Assembly: GCA_019420425.1 (NCBI GenBank)
Contig: JAHZHG010000196.1
Location: 1-5,732, forward strand
Direction: 5' to 3'
DNA: 5,732 bases
From: Clostridiales bacterium
GTDB taxonomy: Bacteria > Bacillota > Clostridia > Lachnospirales > Lachnospiraceae
The notes below the pieces were generated by a model, which worked only from the letters and a program-made list of their open reading frames with translations, did no database searches and was not told the DNA's origin. Positions 1 through 4,536 of this stretch are shown in pieces. A program made the position numbers and the translations under genes. The stretch's first letter is position 1. Every line of letters begins with the position of its first letter.

Positions 1-130
1 TACCTTTCAGGCATCCCAGAACTTAGCCGCAGTAAATGCGGCACATAAAGTATACTTCATGCCTTTTTGGACACATTTTATATAGCCTAACTGACTGACA
101 TTGGCAGTGAACAGCAACAGAGCAGGCTTA

Positions 131-154
131 ACGGAAAATGAAACGGAAAACGAA
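131..154. repeat. Tandem 12-bp direct repeat upstream of the holB promoter
   Basis: Two adjacent 12-mers, ACGGAAAATGAA (131-142) and ACGGAAAACGAA (143-154), differ at one base. The core ACGGAAAA occurs a third time at 178-185, inside the spacer of the predicted promoter. The copies are exact over 8 bases, but the region is A-rich, so chance similarity is possible. A role as a regulator binding site is only inference. Confidence 0.5.
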
Positions 155-162
155 ATAAAAGA

Positions 163-172
163 TACAATTGTA
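163..172. promoter_or_regulatory. 10-bp perfect palindrome overlapping the holB -35 region
   Basis: TACAATTGTA is its own reverse complement and covers the first five bases of the predicted -35 hexamer. A dimeric repressor site in this position could control the operon. The half-site is only 5 bp and AT-rich, so this may be chance. Confidence 0.25.
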
Positions 173-196
173 CAAGCACGGAAAACATGATAAAAT
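168..196 (+). promoter_or_regulatory. Predicted sigma-A promoter for the holB operon
   Basis: A -35 hexamer TTGTAC (168-173) lies 17 bp before a -10 hexamer TAAAAT (191-196). A TG dinucleotide at 188-189 forms an extended -10. Spacing is optimal and each hexamer is close to TTGACA / TATAAT. Transcription would start near base 203, leaving a leader of about 33 bases before the holB ATG. I see no other comparably good promoter in the window, so this one may serve all the genes downstream. Confidence 0.65.
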
Positions 197-222
197 AGAT
201 AAGATATAGCAAATAACAACAT

Positions 223-230
223 AAGGGGTG
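223..230 (+). promoter_or_regulatory. Ribosome binding site of holB
   Basis: AAGGGGTG resembles the AAGGAGGTG consensus and ends 5 bases before the ATG at 236. It supports that start. Confidence 0.7.
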
Positions 231-235
231 AGTAT

Positions 236-1348
236 ATGCCCGGATTTGATCATATTATTGGACATAAGCAGGTGATTTCTCATCTGGAAAGCGCGATTGC
301 GCTGGGAAAAATCAGCCACGCCTACCTGCTTCAGGGAGAAAAGGGTTCAGGCAAACATACAGTAGCCATGGCGTTTGCGATGGCGCTTCAGTGCGAAAAC
401 GGGGAGAAGAGGCCCTGCGGGGAATGCCGCTCCTGCCATCAGGCGGAGAATGGAAACCACCCCGATATCATTACCGTAACGCATGAAAAGCCGAACAGCA
501 TCGGCGTAGACGAGATTCGGGACCAGCTGGTCAGCGATGTACAGATCAAGCCGTATTCCGGAAAATATAAAATCTATATTGTCCCGGACGCGGAAAAGAT
601 GACCGTGCAGGCGCAGAATGCTCTGCTGAAGACCATCGAAGAGCCGCCGGAGTATGCGGTGATCCTTTTGCTTGGCGCGGATTCTTCCGCATTTCTGGAT
701 ACCGTGCTTTCCCGGTGCGTGACCCTGACCCTGCGTCCTGTTCCCGATGAGCAGGTAAAGGAGTATCTGATGGAGCACGTGCAGATTCCCGATTATCAGG
801 CGGATATCTGCGTAGCCTTTGCCCAGGGAAATATCGGAAAGGCCATCCAGCTGGCATCGTCGGAAAACTTTGGCCAGATCAAGGCCTCGGCAGTACAGCT
901 GGTGAAAAACGTAAAAAATATGGACATCACCGAGATTATCCAGACGGTGAAGATGGTTTACGAATATAAAGTAGATATCCGGGACTATCTGGATATTCTG
1001 GCCGTATGGTACAGAGACGTCCTGTATTTCAAGGCGACTAAGGATATCGACGGCGTGATTTTCAAGGATCAGCTGCGCTACATCCGCGAAAATGCCGAGA
1101 CCAGTTCCTATGAGGGCATTGAATTGATCCTGGAGGGGATCCAGAAGGCCAAGGTGCGGCTTGGGGCAAACGTGAATTTTGATTTGACCATGGAACTTTT
1201 GTTCCTTCTGATCCGGAGATCATGTGATTGTCGAGACGGCCAGGGGCGTGGAGTACGGCCTGGTGGTCGGCGGAATACGGGAGGTCGGCGAGGAAAAGGT
1301 CATTCAGCCCTTAAAGCCGGTGATCCGTGTGGCTACGCCCGAGGATGA
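236..1348 (+). CDS. holB: DNA polymerase III subunit delta prime (clamp loader), with aberrant C-terminal tail
   Basis: HolB is the delta prime subunit of the clamp loader, which opens the beta clamp and places it on primed DNA at the replication fork. The start fits the usual N-terminus (FDHIIGHKQV). A Walker A motif GEKGSGKHT lies at residues 34-42, with Lys40 present. A zinc-finger set of four cysteines is at 53, 61, 64 and 67. The family motifs NALLKTIEEPP and SRC (159-161) are present, and the C-terminal collar domain follows to about residue 327 (NFDLTMELLFLLIRR). HolB normally ends about there, near 330 residues. The remaining 43 residues, up to the TGA at 1346-1348, are Arg/Gly-rich and are only the ricT coding sequence read in another frame. 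They should be regarded as an artefact of a lost stop codon. The identity is certain. Whether the tail exists in the organism or results from an assembly error is unknown. The open frame overlaps ricT by 125 bases. Confidence 0.95.
   Translation: MPGFDHIIGHKQVISHLESAIALGKISHAYLLQGEKGSGKHTVAMAFAMALQCENGEKRPCGECRSCHQAENGNHPDIITVTHEKPNSIGVDEIRDQLVSDVQIKPYSGKYKIYIVPDAEKMTVQAQNALLKTIEEPPEYAVILLLGADSSAFLDTVLSRCVTLTLRPVPDEQVKEYLMEHVQIPDYQADICVAFAQGNIGKAIQLASSENFGQIKASAVQLVKNVKNMDITEIIQTVKMVYEYKVDIRDYLDILAVWYRDVLYFKATKDIDGVIFKDQLRYIRENAETSSYEGIELILEGIQKAKVRLGANVNFDLTMELLFLLIRRSCDCRDGQGRGVRPGGRRNTGGRRGKGHSALKAGDPCGYARG
1205..1230 (+). other. holB-ricT deletion junction
   Basis: The expected HolB C-terminus is encoded up to about 1217. 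The RicT-specific motif GDHVIVETARGVEYG is encoded in a different frame from 1215 onward. The holB stop codon, the ricT ribosome binding site and start, and roughly the first 30 codons of ricT are all missing between them. Two GATC tetramers lie here at 1210-1213 and 1218-1221. The TGA at 1209-1211 is the nearest in-frame upstream stop for ricT, so no longer RicT N-terminus can be encoded here. A deletion of about 100 bp in the genome or in the assembly explains all of this. Confidence 0.75.
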
Positions 1349-2081
1349 CGCAAGGGCGGCCAGAAACCGCAGCCGGGAGGGGGATGCAAAGCGCATCTGC
1401 CTGGAAAAAATCCGTAAGCATAAGCTGGAGATGAAGCTGATCGATGCGGAGTATACGTTTGACAACAACAAAGTGCTGTTCTATTTTACCGCTGACGGCA
1501 GAATTGACTTCCGTGAGCTGGTTAAGGACCTGGCCGCTGTATTCAAGACCAGGATTGAGCTGCGCCAGATCGGCGTGCGCGATGAGACGAAGATTATCGG
1601 GGGTGTGGGAATCTGCGGGCGGCCGCTATGCTGCCACACGTATCTTTCCGAGTTTGCCCCTGTTTCCATAAAGATGGCCAAGGAACAGAACCTGTCCCTC
1701 AACCCCACAAAGATATCCGGAGTCTGCGGACGCCTGATGTGCTGCCTGAAGAACGAGGAGGAGACGTACGAGTATCTGAACAGCCGGCTTCCGGCTCTGG
1801 GAGATACGGTGACTACCTTTGACGGCCTGAAGGGTGAGGTGCAGAGTGTAAACGTGCTGCGCCAGCGGGTTAAGGTGCTGGTGGACGTAAACGACGAAAA
1901 GGAGCTGCAGGAGTACGATGTCAGCCAGCTGAAATTCCGTCCGCGTAAGAAAAAAGAAAAGGGGCAGAAGGGCCAGAACAAGGAAGGAAAAGAACATAAA
2001 AACAATAAAGAGGACCGGGAGCTGAAGGCCTTGGAGGCGCTGGAGAAAAAGGAAGGAAAATCAAAGCTCAATGAAAATTGA
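1224..2081 (+). CDS. ricT: RicT (YaaT), PSP1-domain Fe-S protein, N-terminally truncated
   Basis: RicT forms the Ric (Y) complex with RicA and RicF in Bacillus subtilis. That complex carries Fe-S clusters and directs RNase Y processing of mRNAs; loss affects competence, sporulation and biofilm formation. The PSP1 core is clear: VETARGVEYGLVV near the start, then FYFTADGRIDFRELVKDLA, ELRQIGVRDE and NLSLNPTKISGVCGRLMCC. Two CxxxxCC sets (Cys131/136/137 and Cys168/173/174) are the likely cluster ligands. The only possible start is GTG 1224, because TGA at 1209-1211 closes the frame upstream; GGAG at 1215-1218 sits 5 bases before it. Full-length relatives have about 30 more N-terminal residues, which are absent here. 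The last 45 or so residues (from 239) form a Lys/Glu-rich, low-complexity tail, probably disordered, possibly binding RNA or partner proteins. The end overlaps the next gene by 11 bases. The family is certain; activity of the truncated form is doubtful. Confidence 0.88.
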   Translation: MIVETARGVEYGLVVGGIREVGEEKVIQPLKPVIRVATPEDDARAARNRSREGDAKRICLEKIRKHKLEMKLIDAEYTFDNNKVLFYFTADGRIDFRELVKDLAAVFKTRIELRQIGVRDETKIIGGVGICGRPLCCHTYLSEFAPVSIKMAKEQNLSLNPTKISGVCGRLMCCLKNEEETYEYLNSRLPALGDTVTTFDGLKGEVQSVNVLRQRVKVLVDVNDEKELQEYDVSQLKFRPRKKKEKGQKGQNKEGKEHKNNKEDRELKALEALEKKEGKSKLNEN

Positions 2082-2808
2082 ACTGAAAGCCGGAGAGCGG
2101 ATAGATGATCTGCACAGGAACGGCTATCAACTGATACAGCATGAGCGACTGTTCTGCTTTGGGATGGATGCCGTGCTCCTGTCTGGCTTTGCCCGGGTGA
2201 AGCCGGGAGAAGAGGTTCTGGATATGGGGACCGGGACGGGAGTTATTCCCATTTTGCTGGCGGCAAAGACGGAAGGCCGCCGGTTTATCGGGTTGGAGAT
2301 TTCCGAAACCAGCGCAGATATGGCAGCCAGAAGCGTCCGGCTAAATGACCTGGAGGAGCGCGTGTCTATTGTCCGGGGGGATATTAAAGAAGCCGATACC
2401 ATTTTTCTACCGGCTTCTTTTGACGTTATTACCTGCAATCCGCCGTACATGACGGGAAAGCATGGCCTGGTCAACCCGGACCCGGACAAGGCTGCCGCCC
2501 GCCACGAGATTTACTGTACACTGGACGATGTTGTGCGGCAGGCAGCCCGTCTGCTAAAGCCCGGGGGCAGATTTTATCTGGTGCACCGCCCGTTCCGGCT
2601 GGCCGAGATTATGGCAAAGATGGTGGAGTACCGCCTGGAGCCAAAACGGATGCGCCTGGTCTATCCTTACCTTGACCGGGAGCCGAATATGGTGCTGCTG
2701 GAGGGCCTGCGGGGCGGAAAATCCCGGATCACTGTGGAAAAACCGCTGATTGTCTACGAAGGTCCGGGCCAATATACCCGGGAAGTGATTGACCTATACG
2801 AAAAGTAG
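2071..2808 (+). CDS. TrmN6/YabB-type SAM-dependent N6-adenine methyltransferase
   Basis: This is a 245-residue class I methyltransferase. The SAM-binding motif I is VLDMGTGTG (Asp51 to Gly57). The catalytic motif NPPY is at residues 123-126, typical of enzymes that methylate the exocyclic amine of adenine. The N-terminus (RIDDLHRNGYQLIQ, then FGMDAVLLSGFA) matches the YabB/TrmN6 group. The Escherichia coli member modifies A37 of tRNA1(Val); the tRNA target in this organism is an inference from the family and from the conserved position between ricT and rsmI. The ATG lies within the last codons of ricT (ATGAAAATTGA, 11-base overlap). The nearest Shine-Dalgarno-like GGAAGG ends 14 bases upstream, which is distant, so translation is probably coupled to ricT. 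YabA, which separates these genes in Bacillus, is absent. Confidence 0.88.
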   Translation: MKIELKAGERIDDLHRNGYQLIQHERLFCFGMDAVLLSGFARVKPGEEVLDMGTGTGVIPILLAAKTEGRRFIGLEISETSADMAARSVRLNDLEERVSIVRGDIKEADTIFLPASFDVITCNPPYMTGKHGLVNPDPDKAAARHEIYCTLDDVVRQAARLLKPGGRFYLVHRPFRLAEIMAKMVEYRLEPKRMRLVYPYLDREPNMVLLEGLRGGKSRITVEKPLIVYEGPGQYTREVIDLYEK

Positions 2809-2821
2809 CCCCAACGAAAAT

Positions 2822-2826
2822 GGAGG
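2822..2826 (+). promoter_or_regulatory. Ribosome binding site of rsmI
   Basis: GGAGG, 6 bases before the ATG at 2833, fixes the rsmI start within the 24-base gap after the methyltransferase gene. Confidence 0.8.
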
Positions 2827-2832
2827 AACAGT

Positions 2833-3699
2833 ATGGCAGGAAAGCTGTACCTGTGCGCTACGCCCATCGGAAATCTGGAGGACATGACCTTCCGGGCGGT
2901 TCGCACATTAAACGAGGTGGATCTGATCGCGGCTGAGGATACCCGCAACAGCATTAAGCTGCTGAATCATTTTTCCATCCACACGCCGATGACCAGCTAC
3001 CATGAGTTCAATAAAATCGAAAAGGCCAGGGAGCTGGTAGCTAAGATGCTGGAGGGCAAAACCATTGCCCTGATTACCGACGCCGGAACGCCGGGCATCT
3101 CTGATCCGGGAGAGGATCTGGTGCGGCTGTCCATGGAGGCGGGAATTGAGGTGACGTCCCTGCCCGGGGCCTGCGCGTGCGTAAACGCGCTGATTCTTTC
3201 CGGACTGCCCACGCGGCGCTTCTGCTTTGAAGCCTTTCTCCCCACGGATAAGAAGGAGAGAAAGAAAATCCTGGAGGAGCTGCAGACCGAGACACGTACC
3301 TGTGTGCTTTACGAGGCGCCTCACCGCCTGGTGCGCACGCTGGAAGAGCTGTATGATGTGTTGGGCGAACGGCGGCTTACCCTCTGCCGGGAGCTGACGA
3401 AAAAGCATGAGACGGTATTCCCTGCCACACTGTCGAAGGCGCTGGCCTACTACCGGGAGAATGAGCCGAGGGGAGAATGCGTGATTGTCTTGGAAGGGCG
3501 CAGCCGCCGGGAGATGGAGCGGGAACAGCAGGAGGAATTCCAGGCCCTTGACATTACGGCCCATTTGGAGCAATATCTGGATAAGGGAATGGAGAAAAAG
3601 GAAGCAATGAAGGCAGTGGCCCGCGACCGGGGAATCGGAAAGCGGGAGGTATATCAGCTGCTGCTTGAGGCACAGGAAAGCCAGGAAAAAGACGTGTAA
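2833..3699 (+). CDS. rsmI: 16S rRNA (cytidine1402-2'-O)-methyltransferase RsmI
   Basis: RsmI is a tetrapyrrole-methylase-fold enzyme that adds the 2'-O-methyl group to C1402 of 16S rRNA in the decoding centre, using SAM. At 288 residues it has normal family length. Visible motifs in order are LYLCATPIGNLEDMT (5-19), IAAEDTRNS (from 32), TSYHEFN, the SAM-binding ALITDAGTPGISDPG (79-93), the LPGACACVNALILSGLP segment, YEAPHRLVRTLEEL and LCRELTKKHE. The C-terminus has the usual small helical domain (KEAMKAVARDRGIGKREVYQLL). It is the homologue of B. subtilis yabC. The small gene yazA (GIY-YIG), which lies before it in Bacillus, is missing. I see no terminator after the TAA; the next gene starts 27 bases on. 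Confidence 0.96.
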   Translation: MAGKLYLCATPIGNLEDMTFRAVRTLNEVDLIAAEDTRNSIKLLNHFSIHTPMTSYHEFNKIEKARELVAKMLEGKTIALITDAGTPGISDPGEDLVRLSMEAGIEVTSLPGACACVNALILSGLPTRRFCFEAFLPTDKKERKKILEELQTETRTCVLYEAPHRLVRTLEELYDVLGERRLTLCRELTKKHETVFPATLSKALAYYRENEPRGECVIVLEGRSRREMEREQQEEFQALDITAHLEQYLDKGMEKKEAMKAVARDRGIGKREVYQLLLEAQESQEKDV

Positions 3700-3708
3700 A
3701 TATACACG
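3693..3708. repeat. Inverted repeat across the rsmI stop codon
   Basis: CGTGTA (3693-3698) and TACACG (3703-3708) are perfect 6-bp inverted arms around the 4-base spacer AATA, and they include the rsmI TAA. The hairpin is short, and GAAATGGAGG follows instead of a T-tract, so it is not an intrinsic terminator. It could be an operator or an RNA hairpin that tunes expression at the boundary between the two blocks, but this is unproven. Confidence 0.4.
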
Positions 3709-3715
3709 GTGAAAT

Positions 3716-3720
3716 GGAGG
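3716..3720 (+). promoter_or_regulatory. Ribosome binding site that decides the permease start
   Basis: GGAGG lies 6 bases before ATG 3727. The frame is open from a GTG at 3709, but that codon has no Shine-Dalgarno site upstream, and this GGAGG would fall inside the gene. The ATG at 3727 is therefore preferred. Confidence 0.8.
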
Positions 3721-3726
3721 AAATGT

Positions 3727-4524
3727 ATGGAGCTGCTGAAACATCGGTTTAAGACCCTGTATAAATACCGGGATTTGATTAAAGAGCTGGTATCCCGGGA
3801 TTTAAAGCTGAAATATCGAAGAAGCTTTCTGGGATACGTTTGGAGTGTGCTGAATCCGCTGCTGATTATGGTGGTACTTACTTTGGTATTTTCAACCATA
3901 TTCGAAAAAAATATTGAAAATTTCCCCGTATATTTGCTGACCGGCCGCCTGATGTACGATTTTCTGACGGCGAGTACCAACAATGCGATGAAGTCGGTCA
4001 CCGGTAATGCCGCCCTGCTGAAAAAAACGTATGTCCCCAAATACATTTTTACCCTTGCTAAAGTAACCAGCTGCATGGTGGATATGGTGCTTTCCCTGGG
4101 TGCGCTATTTATTGTTATGCTTGTTACCGGCGCAAAGTTTCACTGGCATATTTTGCTGATTCCCTTTGTGATTATAAAAATCTATGTATTTTGCTGCGGC
4201 CTTGGCTTTTTCCTGGCCCAGCTGAATGTGTTTTTCCGGGATATCCAGTATATATATAAGGCAGTCACAACAGCATGGCTGTATCTGACGCCGATTATTT
4301 ATCCGATTGAAACCATAGCGGAGAAAAATCCGACACTGGCGTTTGTGATTAAAACCTTTAATCCGCTGTATTATTATGTGGCCGGTTTCCGCGATCTCGT
4401 CTATTACGGACAAATCCCAGGGCCAAAGATCATCTGGGGAGGATGGCTCATCTCACTGCTGATGCTGCTGATTGGCGTCTGGTCCTTCCAGCGCAGCAAA
4501 GATAAATTTATTCTGTACATTTAA
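3727..4524 (+). CDS. ABC-2 type polysaccharide export permease (Wzm/TagG family)
   Basis: This is the 265-residue membrane subunit of an ABC exporter that moves lipid-linked polysaccharide (O-antigen, teichoic acid or galactan type) across the cytoplasmic membrane. The N-terminal amphipathic segment has the family signature SRDLKLKYRRSFLGYVWSVL followed by NPL (23-45). About six membrane segments are visible near residues 37-60, 67-85, 105-134, 141-166, 175-193 and 236-254. The motif NVFFRDIQYIYKAV (147-160) and the proline-rich LTPIIYP are typical of Wzm/TagG/RfbD proteins, as is the late FNPLYYYVAGFRDLVYYG. It starts 27 bases after rsmI, and the ATPase follows after 12 bases, forming the usual permease-ATPase pair. 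Codon use is visibly more AT-rich than in rsmI, which fits a variable surface-polysaccharide locus. The exact substrate is not shown by this gene; the fused Glf downstream suggests a galactofuranose-containing glycan. Confidence 0.92.
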   Translation: MELLKHRFKTLYKYRDLIKELVSRDLKLKYRRSFLGYVWSVLNPLLIMVVLTLVFSTIFEKNIENFPVYLLTGRLMYDFLTASTNNAMKSVTGNAALLKKTYVPKYIFTLAKVTSCMVDMVLSLGALFIVMLVTGAKFHWHILLIPFVIIKIYVFCCGLGFFLAQLNVFFRDIQYIYKAVTTAWLYLTPIIYPIETIAEKNPTLAFVIKTFNPLYYYVAGFRDLVYYGQIPGPKIIWGGWLISLLMLLIGVWSFQRSKDKFILYI

Positions 4525-4529
4525 GGAGG
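4524..4529 (+). promoter_or_regulatory. Ribosome binding site of the ATPase-Glf fusion gene
   Basis: AGGAGG overlaps the last base of the permease stop codon and lies 7 bases before GTG 4537. It supports this GTG as the start and suggests close translational coupling with the permease. Confidence 0.8.
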
Positions 4530-4536
4530 GAGCATC

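Noticed and set aside
26..42. Hairpin GCCGCA-GTAAA-TGCGGC as a terminator of an upstream gene
   Set aside because: The 6-bp stem is perfect, but ACATAAAG follows instead of a T-tract, and no upstream gene can be confirmed.
1..85. Short open + strand stretches that could be the 3' end of an upstream gene (stops at 46-48 and 83-85 in two frames)
   Set aside because: Fewer than 30 codons each, two frames equally possible, and neither translation resembles a family I recognise.
7..222. Small hydrophobic protein on the minus strand
   Set aside because: There is no Shine-Dalgarno site before its start. It runs through the promoter region, and its Phe/Ser/Ile-rich composition is what AT-rich non-coding DNA gives on the reverse strand.
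1224..1348. Programmed frameshift joining HolB to RicT
   Set aside because: A frameshift would not supply the missing RicT N-terminus or explain a normal HolB end lying right beside a mid-domain RicT motif. I see no slippery heptamer with a downstream structure.
3709..3726. GTG at 3709 as the permease start
   Set aside because: It has no ribosome binding site, whereas ATG 3727 has GGAGG at ideal spacing, and the extra six residues are not typical of the family.
2908..3744. Long open frame on the minus strand opposite rsmI
   Set aside because: It is antisense to a well-conserved RsmI sequence, has a shadow-like Leu/Arg/His/Gln-rich composition and contains no recognisable motif.
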